Shown: piece after piece, positions 1-8,460 of the stretch
How the letters are laid out: every line of letters begins with the position of its first letter
How positions within the stretch are numbered: the first letter of the stretch is position 1
Assembly (NCBI GenBank): GCA_018065305.1
Contig: JAGHTO010000015.1
Coordinates: 62,001-126,000, forward strand
Source of the DNA: Candidatus Cacconaster scatequi
GTDB lineage: Bacteria > Bacteroidota > Bacteroidia > Bacteroidales > UBA932
Reading direction: 5' to 3'
Length of the DNA: 64,000 bases
Program-made: the position numbers and the translations under genes
The notes under the pieces: model-generated
Seen by the model: only the letters and a program-made list of their open reading frames with translations
Database searches by the model: none
Told to the model about the DNA's origin: nothing

Positions 1-176
1 ATTATCATCGGTTCCTGCCACTCCGGGTGTCTGTTTGTGATTATGCTGTCAACGAATACCTGCGAGAAGAGAGGTATTGCAATATCCACCGCCATGGTCA
101 GGAAAAGGACGACAACAGTCCAAGCCAGAAGACTCCCGGTAGGCTTGAGGATTCTCACTATGGGATTCGTTTTCAA
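1..176 (-). CDS. ABC exporter, N-terminal fragment (bacteriocin-type permease/ATPase), runs off window
   Basis: The minus strand stays open from about position 176 to the left edge. It encodes a first membrane helix followed by the phrase QVFVDSIITNRHPEW, which resembles the loop after TM1 in peptidase-containing bacteriocin/NHLM-type ABC exporters (FVD....W.. pattern). The ATPase part would lie outside the window. The reading frame begins after a TGA. The usable starts are TTG at 176 or GTG at 158; the first in-frame ATG (95) would cut into TM1. A TAnnTTTG box at 197-204 supports transcription starting just upstream. There is no room for an N-terminal C39 peptidase domain, so this would be a peptidase-less member. 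The family call is inference from about 55 residues. Confidence 0.5.
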   Translation of the reverse strand, partial: MKTNPIVRILKPTGSLLAWTVVVLFLTMAVDIAIPLFSQVFVDSIITNRHPEWQEPMI

Positions 177-196
177 AAAGTATCAGTTTACTGTTA

Positions 197-204
197 CAAA
201 TATA
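197..204 (-). promoter_or_regulatory. Putative -7 box for the left-edge ABC gene
   Basis: TATATTTG on the minus strand matches the Bacteroidetes -7 consensus TAnnTTTG. A TTG trinucleotide lies 21 bp upstream (226-228), near the -33 position. It sits inside the last codons and stop region of the DUF4861 gene, so the ABC gene may have its own promoter as well as read-through. Confidence 0.4.
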
Positions 205-205
205 A

Positions 206-1078
206 CTATATTTTGCTTTCCGATTCAACAGTATTGAACCATTGTTCCGATGACATGATTTCTCCTTTGCTCCAACAATTTCCGAAATAATAGGTGAGTG
301 TCCCGCCAGGGCATATTTTCTTTATGCAGGCCCCGTGGCTTCCACCATCTACAAGAGCGGTGGAATCAGCGTCCGGCAAAATGACAGCAACACCGATAAG
401 GCCGTCTTCCGGTTCGTGTTCCTGGTCGGATGCCTGTTCCCACAATGCGTATCTGTCCTTCCCGAAGCATTCCTCCACCACGGTATTCTGGCTGACGTGC
501 CTGTTGATTCCTGCAGCAATCGTGAGAGAATCTGTTCCGACAAAAGACCATTTGTCTTCAACCTTGAAGAAATATGTGTCAGGAACTACGGCGATTTTTT
601 TGTCGAGAGCCATTTTAATCCCGTCCTTTTCCCATTCCGGATAATGTAGGATGAAATCTGTCTCTTCAGGACTGTCTTTCAGGATTTCAAAAGAGCGGTA
701 GTTTGTCGGGGGATACGCCGGAATCCCGTCAATCAAAGGTACGGATGCTCCGCCTCCGAGACTGCAACTTACCTTGTAACAGTCTTTCCCGCCGTGGTCG
801 TGGTGATAGTAATCTTCGGAGCCGGTTTCGGAGATGTGGCTGTACCATTCGTCGGCTACAAGTTTGCCGGGCAGCTTGACCCAGATGTCGATGCCGGGGG
901 AGATGGTCTCGCCCTCAAGCCCCTGTCCGTATATCCTTCCGCATATCAGATTGTTCTCAAACACGAAGTCGTCCGCCCTTTCGGGGACGGGCCTTGCCAT
1001 CACCTTCCGGTCGGATGAGGGGGAACCGCATCCTGCCAGAGAGAGGAGAAGGAGCGACGCAAAAAATATTCTTTTCAT
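206..1078 (-). CDS. DUF4861 family lipoprotein
   Basis: A 290-residue lipoprotein: MKR start, hydrophobic stretch, then the lipobox LAGC with Cys17, so it is exported and probably anchored in an outer or periplasmic leaflet. The open frame continues upstream to 1192 but that part is antisense-like sequence inside kduI; the ATG at 1078 overlaps the kduI stop, which decides the start. The body matches my recollection of the DUF4861 family, which often lies in pectin, alginate or ulvan loci; its biochemical role is not established. Its place directly after kduI suggests a role in handling uronic-acid oligosaccharides, but that is inference. Confidence 0.75.
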   Translation of the reverse strand: MKRIFFASLLLLSLAGCGSPSSDRKVMARPVPERADDFVFENNLICGRIYGQGLEGETISPGIDIWVKLPGKLVADEWYSHISETGSEDYYHHDHGGKDCYKVSCSLGGGASVPLIDGIPAYPPTNYRSFEILKDSPEETDFILHYPEWEKDGIKMALDKKIAVVPDTYFFKVEDKWSFVGTDSLTIAAGINRHVSQNTVVEECFGKDRYALWEQASDQEHEPEDGLIGVAVILPDADSTALVDGGSHGACIKKICPGGTLTYYFGNCWSKGEIMSSEQWFNTVESESKI

Positions 1079-1923
1079 TATCTGAGATCTTTTACCTCGC
1101 ACCAGTCCATATCGTTGTAGTCGTCGTTTTCTCCGCACATACCCCAGATGAAGGTGTAGTTGTGCGTGGCACAGGCGCTGTGGATGCTCCACTGCGGGCT
1201 GATGACTGCCTGTTCGTTGTGCATCCAGATATGGCGTGTCTCGTCAGGCTCGCCCATAAAGTGGCATACAGCCGCATTGTCGGGCACTTCGAAATAGAAG
1301 TACACTTCCATACGCCTGTCGTGGGTGTGGGCGGGCATAGTGTTCCAGGTGCTGCCGGGGGCAAGTTCGGTCATTCCCATCTGAAGCTGGCAGCAGGGGA
1401 CCACTTCCTTCACCAGAAGCCGGTTGATTGTCCTTTCGTTGCTCTCTTCAAGGCTTCCGAGGTGCATCACGACAGCATCTTTCTTCGTTACTTTTTTTAT
1501 GCCGGTGTCGCGGTGGGCCGTGGCTGAATTGAAGTAGAAGTGTGCCGGCTTTGCAGGGTCTGCGCTGCGGAAGGAGACGTGGCGGTTGCCGCGGCCGACG
1601 TACAGAGCCTCCTTGAAGTCTATCTCGAATTCTTCTTCCCCGACTTTAACGTAACCTTTCCCTCCGACGTTGATGATTCCGAGTTCCCTTCTTTGTGTGA
1701 AATATTCTGCACGGAGAATTTCGGGCGCCTCAAGCACCAGTTCCTCGTCGGTGGGAACTGCGCCTCCGGCTATGATTCTGTCAAACATCGAATAGGTCAT
1801 ATTTATCTGACCGGGAACCATCACGTTCTCAACGAGGTATTCCTGGCGAATGCGTGCCGTATCATAATGTTTTGCGTCCACGTTACTGGAAGCCTGACGC
1901 ACTGTGCAATTTATCTTTGTCAT
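1078..1923 (-). CDS. kduI: 5-dehydro-4-deoxy-D-glucuronate isomerase (KduI)
   Basis: KduI interconverts 5-keto-4-deoxyuronate (DKI) and 2,5-diketo-3-deoxygluconate (DKII), the step after unsaturated uronate is released from pectin or glycosaminoglycans. The 281 residues match the usual length. The cupin metal site is complete: His199, His201, Glu206 and His248 in the MPAHTHDRRMEV and SIHSA regions correspond, with an offset of three, to the E. coli zinc ligands. It is cytosolic, with no signal peptide. It overlaps the DUF4861 start and is separated from kduD by a 101-bp inverted-repeat element rather than by a few bases as elsewhere in the operon. Confidence 0.95.
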   Translation of the reverse strand: MTKINCTVRQASSNVDAKHYDTARIRQEYLVENVMVPGQINMTYSMFDRIIAGGAVPTDEELVLEAPEILRAEYFTQRRELGIINVGGKGYVKVGEEEFEIDFKEALYVGRGNRHVSFRSADPAKPAHFYFNSATAHRDTGIKKVTKKDAVVMHLGSLEESNERTINRLLVKEVVPCCQLQMGMTELAPGSTWNTMPAHTHDRRMEVYFYFEVPDNAAVCHFMGEPDETRHIWMHNEQAVISPQWSIHSACATHNYTFIWGMCGENDDYNDMDWCEVKDLR

Positions 1924-1960
1924 ATTTTCTCGGTATTTATTGCCGCTTGAATGGCGGATT

Positions 1961-2061
1961 GTCTGTCAATTAAAAGGACCTAAGCACCCGCGCTTAATAG
2001 CGGGAGGGGCCCAGCGTAGCTGGGAGGGTGAGCGAAGCGAAGTCCGACTTAATTGACAGAC
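1961..2061. repeat. 101-bp structured element with 13-bp perfect terminal inverted repeats
   Basis: GTCTGTCAATTAA at 1961-1973 is repeated exactly as its reverse complement at 2049-2061; GGAC (1976-1979) and GTCC (2042-2045) continue the stem. Inside are two further hairpins: CCCGC/GCGGG (1987-1991 with 2000-2004) and CCCAGC/GCTGGG (2010-2015 with 2019-2024, 3-nt loop). It lies between kduD and kduI in an otherwise tightly spaced operon. It may be a miniature inverted-repeat element, or an intercistronic RNA structure that stabilises or ends part of the transcript. No second copy was noticed in the window. Confidence 0.7.
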
Positions 2062-2089
2062 AGGAGCCAAGAGCGGCTATCATATTGGT

Positions 2090-2893
2090 TTATTTGGGTT
2101 GTTTGCCTATGTATGCGAGGATTCCGCCATCGACGTAGAGGATGTGTCCGTTCACTGCGTCTGAGGCGTGTGACGCCAGGAATACCGCAGGCCCGCCGAG
2201 TTCGCTCGGATCAAGCCATCTTCCGGCAGGAGTCTTCGCGCAGATGAACGAGTCGAACGGATGACGGCTGCCGTCTGGCTGCTTCTCGCGGAGCGGTGCA
2301 GTCTGCGGAGTGGCTATATAACCGGGGCCGATGGCGTTGCACTGGATGTTGTACTCGCCGTACTCGGAGCAGATATTTCTGGTCAGCATCTTCAGGCCGC
2401 CCTTTGCAGCAGCGTACGCTGATACGGTCTCACGTCCCAGCTCGCTCATCATCGAACACATATTGATGATCTTGCCTTCGCGGCGTTCCATCATTTCCGG
2501 AATCACGGCGCTTGAAACAATGTATGGACCGACCAGGTCGATGTCGATTACCTGCTGGAACTCGGCGCGCGTCATTTCGTGCATAGGAATGCGCTTGATG
2601 ATTCCGGCGTTGTTGACAAGGATGTCGATGTTGCCGATTTCCTTGTGGATGCGCTCTACAAGAGCCTTCACTTCATTCTCTTTAGTCACGTCGCAGACAT
2701 ATCCCGTGACGTTGGATATTCCGGCCTCGGCGTAGGAAGCGAGCCCGCGGTCAACAAGTTCCTGATTGATGTCATTGAAGACAATGTGATTGATGCCTGC
2801 GGCGTCGAATGCCTTCGCAATATTGAATCCGATGCCGTAGGATGCACCCGTTATCCAGGCGTTGCGGCCTTTCAGTGAAAATAAATCGGTCAT
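2090..2893 (-). CDS. kduD: 2-dehydro-3-deoxy-D-gluconate 5-dehydrogenase (KduD), SDR family
   Basis: A 267-residue classical short-chain dehydrogenase. The cofactor motif GASYGIG is at residues 16-22, NNAG at 94-97, and the catalytic Ser147, Tyr160 and Lys164 are present (YAAAK). In pectin and glycosaminoglycan breakdown KduD reduces DKII to 2-keto-3-deoxygluconate with NAD(P)H. Many Bacteroidetes relatives are labelled gluconate 5-dehydrogenase, and the sequence alone cannot exclude that activity. Placement between GH88 and KduI strongly favours KduD. It is cytosolic and starts 11 bp after the GH88 stop. Confidence 0.9.
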   Translation of the reverse strand: MTDLFSLKGRNAWITGASYGIGFNIAKAFDAAGINHIVFNDINQELVDRGLASYAEAGISNVTGYVCDVTKENEVKALVERIHKEIGNIDILVNNAGIIKRIPMHEMTRAEFQQVIDIDLVGPYIVSSAVIPEMMERREGKIINMCSMMSELGRETVSAYAAAKGGLKMLTRNICSEYGEYNIQCNAIGPGYIATPQTAPLREKQPDGSRHPFDSFICAKTPAGRWLDPSELGGPAVFLASHASDAVNGHILYVDGGILAYIGKQPK

Positions 2894-2904
2894 ATCGTGT
2901 AATG

Positions 2905-4068
2905 TTATTGTAGGTTTTTGTATCTGATCAGTGCTTCAAGGAAATAGTAATCGGCGTAGGTGAGGGGAATGTCCACTCCGTGTCCGGTGTGAAGGTCGGT
3001 CACGCCGTGCTTGAGGAGGAAGCCTCCGTTTTCACCCTCTGCCGCCAGATATTCCGGTGAAGCGAGAGTGCGGAGAATCTTCTCGGCGGTCGCCTTGTAC
3101 AGGGAACTTTCATCTCCGGTTGTGAATGTGCTGAGTTCCAGCAGGGCGGATGCCGTAATCGAGCCTGCGGAGCAATCCCTCTGCAGGGATTCCCCGGGGG
3201 CATCGTAATCCCATTCGGGAACGCCGTCTTCCGGAAGATGGGCTATCTGATATTCGGCGACCTTGCGTGCCTGCTCGAGATAACCCTTTTCACCGGTTTC
3301 CCTGTACATCATCGTGAACCCGTACAGTGCCCAGCTTTCACCGCGTGACCAGCAGGATTCGTCGGCATACCCTTGAGCGGTCTGCCGTGCCTCAACCTCA
3401 CCGGTTTCCGGGTTGTAGGAAATCACGTGGTATGTGCTGTAGTCCGGTCGGAAATGATTCTTCAAAGTGGTGTTCGAATGGGTGACTGCCACGTTCCTGA
3501 GGGAATCGCCACCGGCGATATGATATGTGGTCGTCAGCAGTTCCAGATTCATCATATTGTCGATTATGACGGGATAGCGCCATTCGGGGCGGTGCTCCCA
3601 GCTTTTGATTGTTCCTGTGACGGGGGAGAATCTGCCTGCAAGTTTTGCAGCCGCCACCTTCATCACGCTGACATATGACTCGTCTCCGGTCAGCCGGTAT
3701 GCATTGCCGAAACTGCTGTTGATTTGGAATCCTATGTCGTGGTCGGTCTCCATTGAAGGAAGGTCCTTCAATTTGAGAGTCTGCTCCACGGCCAGTTTCC
3801 TTATCTCCGGATCTCCGGTGTATTCATAGACATACCAGAGGGAACCGGGAAGAAAACCGCTTGTCCAGGCGGGGAGTCCGGCGTAGTCCATCTCGCCATT
3901 CTCGTAGGTGACTGGCATACAGTCGGAAGGAGTTCCTGCCGCCAGAAGCGTGAGCTGCTTCTTCGCCAGATTGAACACTCTGTCGGAAAGGTCGGACATA
4001 GACTCTTCCTTGCAACATCCCGATAAAACCAGAATCAGTGAAAACAGTAGGGTATAGGTTCTTTTCAT
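2905..4068 (-). CDS. GH88-type unsaturated glucuronyl/galacturonyl hydrolase, lipoprotein
   Basis: GH88 enzymes hydrate the 4,5-double bond of an unsaturated uronic acid left by polysaccharide lyases and release 5-keto-4-deoxyuronate, the substrate of KduI. The protein has a lipoprotein signal (LSGC, Cys18) and an alpha/alpha-barrel body. Asp111 (TDHDIGFQ) and Asp170 (IIDNMMNL) match the two catalytic Asp of characterised unsaturated glucuronyl hydrolases; the CWSRGESWALYGF stretch is also typical. The length of 387 is normal. It begins one base after the stop of the 184-aa gene. The related GH105 family is less likely. The product made in the periplasm must then be imported by a transporter not seen here. 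Confidence 0.9.
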   Translation of the reverse strand: MKRTYTLLFSLILVLSGCCKEESMSDLSDRVFNLAKKQLTLLAAGTPSDCMPVTYENGEMDYAGLPAWTSGFLPGSLWYVYEYTGDPEIRKLAVEQTLKLKDLPSMETDHDIGFQINSSFGNAYRLTGDESYVSVMKVAAAKLAGRFSPVTGTIKSWEHRPEWRYPVIIDNMMNLELLTTTYHIAGGDSLRNVAVTHSNTTLKNHFRPDYSTYHVISYNPETGEVEARQTAQGYADESCWSRGESWALYGFTMMYRETGEKGYLEQARKVAEYQIAHLPEDGVPEWDYDAPGESLQRDCSAGSITASALLELSTFTTGDESSLYKATAEKILRTLASPEYLAAEGENGGFLLKHGVTDLHTGHGVDIPLTYADYYFLEALIRYKNLQ

Positions 4069-4069
4069 A

Positions 4070-4624
4070 TCAGTTTATATTTTGCATTCGGTATCCGAGC
4101 AGATGGAGTTCCACGGAAACGCCGATCCGAAACAGCGATTCCGTGGCGCGCGCAAAGACATAATATGCCCGTGCGCTGGAAGGCTCTATGTTTTCGTGCT
4201 GTATCATATTCAGCGCGGCAGTGGCACAGCAGTTCAGGCAATCCGTGATGATGTCTGCTTCTCTGCTTCCCGGTCCGTATCCGAGAATTTCCCCGAGGAT
4301 TTTCTCGTCCATATCGTCAAACCCCCTCTGACCCTTGAAATCTTCGTATTTCACTGCATTGAAGGCATTGATGTCCGTGTCCCACAGTTTTGCGGCACCC
4401 ATCCCGAGAAAGCCCGCCCAGGCGAGGGAAACCTCAGGATAGGAATTGACTTCCTTGACCGCATCCGTGAAATAGCCTTCTGCGAAGCAGGATGAGAACT
4501 TGTTATCCATATCTTCGCTTTCCAGCATCCTGTCACCCGCAAATCCCTTTTCTTCGCAAATTTTCAGAAGATTGGCTTCGAGCCGCTGCGCAAAGGCGTC
4601 CAAATATACAGATTCATCTTCCAT
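4070..4624 (-). CDS. Conserved-looking protein of unknown function heading the kdu operon
   Basis: 184 residues, acidic, no signal peptide and no membrane segment, predicted mostly helical. I do not recognise the family. It contains a small hydrophobic Gly-rich patch (WAGFLGMGAAKLW, near the middle) and two adjacent cysteines (NCCATAALN). It is the first gene of the minus-strand uronate operon and ends one base before the GH88 start, so it is almost certainly cotranscribed with it. A role in regulation or uronate metabolism is only guilt by association. The -7 box lies 5 bp from the start codon, so the message may be nearly leaderless. Confidence 0.75.
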   Translation of the reverse strand: MEDESVYLDAFAQRLEANLLKICEEKGFAGDRMLESEDMDNKFSSCFAEGYFTDAVKEVNSYPEVSLAWAGFLGMGAAKLWDTDINAFNAVKYEDFKGQRGFDDMDEKILGEILGYGPGSREADIITDCLNCCATAALNMIQHENIEPSSARAYYVFARATESLFRIGVSVELHLLGYRMQNIN

Positions 4625-4629
4625 ATTCG

Positions 4630-4637
4630 CAAAGTTA
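4630..4637 (-). promoter_or_regulatory. Putative -7 box of the uronate (kdu) operon
   Basis: TAACTTTG on the minus strand fits TAnnTTTG. It ends only 5 bp before the ATG at 4624, which would put the transcription start at or within a few bases of the start codon. No clear TTTG is seen at the expected -33 distance. Confidence 0.35.
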
Positions 4638-4692
4638 TAAAGAATTGCCGTTTTTTTTGTAACTTCACAAACGACTTATCAACAAAATAATA

Positions 4693-5337
4693 ATGAAATC
4701 GGATTTGTTTACACAGGAAACCCTGCCGGTACGTGACGGCTCGCAGATTACTTTCACCTTTTATACCCACGCATCGATAGCGGTTGATGCAGGCGGACAC
4801 CGTATCTATTTCGACCCGGTGGGTGAAACGATTGACTGGGCGACACAGCCCAAGGCTGACCTTGTCCTGATTACGCACGACCATTTCGACCACCTTGACA
4901 GAAATACCGTGAAGGTTCTCAACGGCACAGGTGATTACGTGAAATTGAAACCAGGAGAAAAAATCAACCCTTTCGAAGGAGTTGAAGTGGAGGCCGTTCC
5001 TGCATACAACATTACTCCCGGACATCAGGACTTCCATCCGAAGGAGAGGGGAGATGCCGGCTACATACTGACATTCGGGGGTTCCCGCATCTATGTCGCC
5101 GGAGATACGGAGGATAACGAGGATGTATTGTCAATCAGAGATATTGATGTGGCGTTTCTGCCCGTCAACCAGCCATATACGATGACGGTGGATCAGTGTG
5201 TCCGCGTCGTGGAGGCAATCAGACCGAAGGTGTTCTATCCTTACCATTTCGGCGGGACAGACGTCAAGACCGACATCGATGCGCTTGTCGAACGTGTGAA
5301 GGGCATCACCGACGTAAGGGTCAGGCCTCTGGAATGA
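4693..5337 (+). CDS. Metallo-beta-lactamase-fold hydrolase (UlaG/UPF0173-like)
   Basis: 214 residues, cytosolic. The metal-binding signature THDHFDH gives His62, His64, Asp66 and His67. GDTEDNED (around residue 140) and the late YPYHFGG motif supply the remaining ligands. The domain order is that of small MBL-fold hydrolases such as the UPF0173 group and UlaG-like lactonases. Substrate is unknown; hydrolysis of a sugar lactone or phosphodiester would fit the fold. It is divergent from the uronate operon, 68 bp away, and stands alone, with the next gene converging on it. Confidence 0.8.
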   Translation: MKSDLFTQETLPVRDGSQITFTFYTHASIAVDAGGHRIYFDPVGETIDWATQPKADLVLITHDHFDHLDRNTVKVLNGTGDYVKLKPGEKINPFEGVEVEAVPAYNITPGHQDFHPKERGDAGYILTFGGSRIYVAGDTEDNEDVLSIRDIDVAFLPVNQPYTMTVDQCVRVVEAIRPKVFYPYHFGGTDVKTDIDALVERVKGITDVRVRPLE

Positions 5338-5343
5338 GATAAA

Positions 5344-5362
5344 AAGAAGTCAACAGCTTCTT
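5344..5362 (-). terminator. Putative intrinsic terminator overlapping the heparinase-like gene stop
   Basis: AAGAAG and CTTCTT form a 6-bp stem with a 7-nt loop. Read on the minus strand it is followed by TTTTTATC. It overlaps the stop codon of the convergent gene by two bases. It may also end plus-strand transcripts of the MBL-fold gene, though the U-tract is poorer on that side. Confidence 0.45.
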
Positions 5363-8300
5363 ATTTCAGAATTGAGAACTGTTTGTCCTTTGACTTGAAG
5401 GTGAGTGTTTTCAATCGGTTGCCCTCGACAGAGAACGTTATGCAGTCTTTCCCGCCGTCGGCAAAGCGCACCTCAATGGTGTCACCCTTCGTGTGTACCG
5501 ACTTCACCGGGTTCTTCCCGCCCGCTTTCATCGGATAGAGAATATATGCCGACACGCTCTGCCCCGATTCGTTGTAGCTGAAGGTGGGGGTGGCAACAGG
5601 GTTGTAAACATAGCCGTCCTCGGTCCACAGAGGCAACCATCCCTGCAGTTCGGGATCTGTCTGTCCGCTGATGACCCAGACTTTGGCATCCTTGCGTAAA
5701 GGGATGATGGCGATGTTCGCCCCTTCGTCATCCGACATCACGCAGTTGCCGTCCATGAGGTATCTGTCTGTATTGAAGTGGAAATAACTGTCGTACTGAT
5801 GCGATGTGCCGTCTTTCGGAGTGAATATGTCGAACAGTATCCAGTATCTGTCCTTTATGAATGTCAGTGCGCGGTACTGCTCCACATTGCGGTCGGCCCT
5901 GCCGGCCTCATCACCGAAGCCTTCGTCATACCAGCCCTCACCGAAATCGCAGTCGTCGTTGCTCACCCAGCGGTTTGCCATCGGCTCACGGGAGTATTCC
6001 AGGTCCGCCTCCGGTTCGTAGTCGTGGCGGTTCTGGTACTTGCCGTCCACCTTGCTTACATTGTGTGCACGGGCGGAGAGGATATATTTGCGCCAGTCGG
6101 AGGTGTCGTAGGAATATGTGCCGCCCTCGGTGATCAGTCGCTTGCCATAGGCATAGAGGATGAGCGACAACTTGTCTTCGTGCTGATGGCCGGGCGAATA
6201 CGGTCCCACCTCAAAGTGGGCGTACAGATCGTTCTCTCCCCAGCCTGAGCGCATCATATACCAGCCGGCCCAGGGCATCCATGTGGAAGTGAACGACGGC
6301 TTTGTGCCTTCCTTTCCTCCGGTGGCAATGTACTGGAAGTCAGCACGTCCCGGGAACAGACCGAGTCCCTGTGCCAGCTTTGCTCTGGCGTCATTCCACC
6401 CGGAGTCGTTCACTGCAGGCATCTCGCCCGAAGGAGCCATTATCTTCACGTAGTAGCCGTACATATTCTCCAGCTTCTGGCTGAAGTCCTTCGGGAGGCC
6501 CTCATAACCGGTGGCTTTGGCTATCGAGTACAGACCGAGGAAATTGCTGAGCGTGGCCCCGTGATAGCCGGGTGCCAGCTCCACCTGCGCTCCGTCGGGA
6601 TACACCTGAATCTCTGTCTCCTGGTAGATCTTCGTGCCGGCGTACTCTGCCCAGTGGGCGGCCTCCTTGAATTCCGGGAATAAGAGCGCTATGTGCATCA
6701 GGCCGTTCATCTCCATCGAGAGCCAGTTGTTCGTGCGGTGGTGCTTCCTGAGGTGGATGGCGTGCTCGTAGAACGACTTCATCATCAGGAACACACTCTC
6801 ATCATCAAATGAGGGGGACTGGAGGAAGTACAGATAAGCCATCGGCCACGATCCCAATGTGCGAATCCCGGTCTCTATGGTACGCCAGCGGGAATAGTCA
6901 ATCTTGGCATCGTAGTCGGGCAGCGGCGACTGGTCGATCCAGCTTTTCAGCTGGTTTACGAAGGCGCGGGCGTACTGTTCGTCGCCTGTGGCCTTGTATG
7001 CGCGGCCCAGACCGATCCAGTACTGATGACGTCCCAGCTGCCAAGGCCATTCCTCGTATTCCAGAGGCGTATTGTTGCGGGTCCAGATGACTGTGTCGCC
7101 GAACTGCTCGCCCATCAGGAGGTTGTTCACCGTGTTGGTCACCTCAGTGATGTCGTAGCTGCCGGTGTCACTGCTGTTGTCGGCATTGTTCCAGTCGAAG
7201 CGGTACTCCCGCCCGCGCAGGTAGGAAACGAATTCGCTCTTTGCCTTGGCGATATCGCCCGATGCGATATCGGCCTTCACAGTTTCCAGTCCCGGAGTGT
7301 CGAGGTTGATGGTGTCGAAGAAATCCTCGTCGCCCAGCAGCGTGCCATATACGATAGGCGATGTCAGCTGATAAGAAAGGGTGCCTATGTCCTCCCGCCC
7401 CTCCATCATCGAGGCCAGGGTGTTCAGACGCTCTTCGTAAAGTTTCTTGCTTGTGAGCGGACAGGCGGCACTCAGCAGGACATAAGTATAGCCCCGGGCT
7501 ATGCTCCTGGCATCGTTGCGCTTTACCCACGCATTGTCACTGAGCAGAAGATTGCTCAGCCACTCTATGGACCGCCTTATGCTTCCTCCGCTCTTTGTCT
7601 CGTACAGCCACAGGTTGGAGCCGGCCTTCTCTGCCATGAGAGCCATTCTTACAAGAGTGACGAGGTGCTCGGTTTCGGCCAGGACGGTGTTGCCAGTTCC
7701 AATCATCATCTTACCGTCGGCGGCAAGAATCCTGTCAAGGCGGGCCTTTGTAGTGGCGTCCACAAACACCTTCATCTCGTGCAGCCATTCTCTTTCGAAG
7801 AATGTCTTCGATGCGGTAAGGAGCATGTCGTATCCTATGCCCTGATAGTCGTCAAGCTGTTTCATCCCCGCCATCATATCATCGCTCCTGAGCCAGCCCA
7901 GCAACTCGTCGAACCATTGTCTCATGGCGGTGTCATCCGTGCTGTTCCACGCCTTCGAGCCATCGGTAAGCAGATATCCGTCGAGCAAATCGATGATATT
8001 GCTCATCGCCACGAAGTCAGAGTCAGCAGGCAGCCTCGGCGAAAGGCGGGTGGCCGCGTCGGTCATCCAGGGCCGGATGTAGTCATACACTCTGGCGGCA
8101 TATTTCTCCTGACGGGTGAGGTAATATGCCTCGCCGAGAGTCCTGACCTGTCCGCATACGGTTTTCAGCACCTCGGTGTCACCGGCTGTTGGTGACGGTA
8201 TCGGATTCTGCATCAATCGGTCAGCTTCGGAAATCAGCCGTGCGGCGGCATCCCGTACCGTGATGTCATCACGCTGGATGGCTCTGTGGCTCTTGTCAAG

Positions 8301-8414
8301 CACTGAGCGGTTGAGAAGTGTGAGCGGTTCTAGATTGTCGTAGTTCTGTGCTGATGCTTCCGGCATCAAGCATAAACATAGAAGAAGAGATAAAGCTGAC
8401 AGCATTCGTTTCAT
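5361..8414 (-). CDS. Secreted polysaccharide-lyase-like fusion: alginate-lyase-like domain plus heparinase II/III domains
   Basis: About 1,017 residues from the chosen ATG, with a Sec signal ending near ASAQ. Upstream in-frame ATGs at 8423 and 8462 add only polar or Met-rich residues. By family resemblance, numbered from the 8462 start, residues 40-385 form an alpha/alpha-toroid like the alginate_lyase family (GSNLWLYETKSGGS). Residues about 390-700 resemble the heparinase II/III N domain (PGYHGATLSNF), and about 720-1000 the beta-sandwich C domain with PGHQHEDKLS. It is expected to cleave uronic-acid polysaccharides by beta-elimination in the periplasm or outside the cell. Two toroids in one chain is unusual. 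No SusC/D neighbours are present and substrate is unknown. Confidence 0.8.
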   Translation of the reverse strand: MKRMLSALSLLLCLCLMPEASAQNYDNLEPLTLLNRSVLDKSHRAIQRDDITVRDAAARLISEADRLMQNPIPSPTAGDTEVLKTVCGQVRTLGEAYYLTRQEKYAARVYDYIRPWMTDAATRLSPRLPADSDFVAMSNIIDLLDGYLLTDGSKAWNSTDDTAMRQWFDELLGWLRSDDMMAGMKQLDDYQGIGYDMLLTASKTFFEREWLHEMKVFVDATTKARLDRILAADGKMMIGTGNTVLAETEHLVTLVRMALMAEKAGSNLWLYETKSGGSIRRSIEWLSNLLLSDNAWVKRNDARSIARGYTYVLLSAACPLTSKKLYEERLNTLASMMEGREDIGTLSYQLTSPIVYGTLLGDEDFFDTINLDTPGLETVKADIASGDIAKAKSEFVSYLRGREYRFDWNNADNSSDTGSYDITEVTNTVNNLLMGEQFGDTVIWTRNNTPLEYEEWPWQLGRHQYWIGLGRAYKATGDEQYARAFVNQLKSWIDQSPLPDYDAKIDYSRWRTIETGIRTLGSWPMAYLYFLQSPSFDDESVFLMMKSFYEHAIHLRKHHRTNNWLSMEMNGLMHIALLFPEFKEAAHWAEYAGTKIYQETEIQVYPDGAQVELAPGYHGATLSNFLGLYSIAKATGYEGLPKDFSQKLENMYGYYVKIMAPSGEMPAVNDSGWNDARAKLAQGLGLFPGRADFQYIATGGKEGTKPSFTSTWMPWAGWYMMRSGWGENDLYAHFEVGPYSPGHQHEDKLSLILYAYGKRLITEGGTYSYDTSDWRKYILSARAHNVSKVDGKYQNRHDYEPEADLEYSREPMANRWVSNDDCDFGEGWYDEGFGDEAGRADRNVEQYRALTFIKDRYWILFDIFTPKDGTSHQYDSYFHFNTDRYLMDGNCVMSDDEGANIAIIPLRKDAKVWVISGQTDPELQGWLPLWTEDGYVYNPVATPTFSYNESGQSVSAYILYPMKAGGKNPVKSVHTKGDTIEVRFADGGKDCITFSVEGNRLKTLTFKSKDKQFSILK

Positions 8415-8460
8415 ATTGCGCATAAATCTCATAAATATAAACATTGTACCTGGAATTATC

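Noticed and set aside
7026-8195. 389-codon plus-strand open frame
   Set aside because: Entirely antisense to the heparinase-like gene; its translation shows no domain, signal or sensible composition, while the minus strand encodes a clear lyase-like protein.
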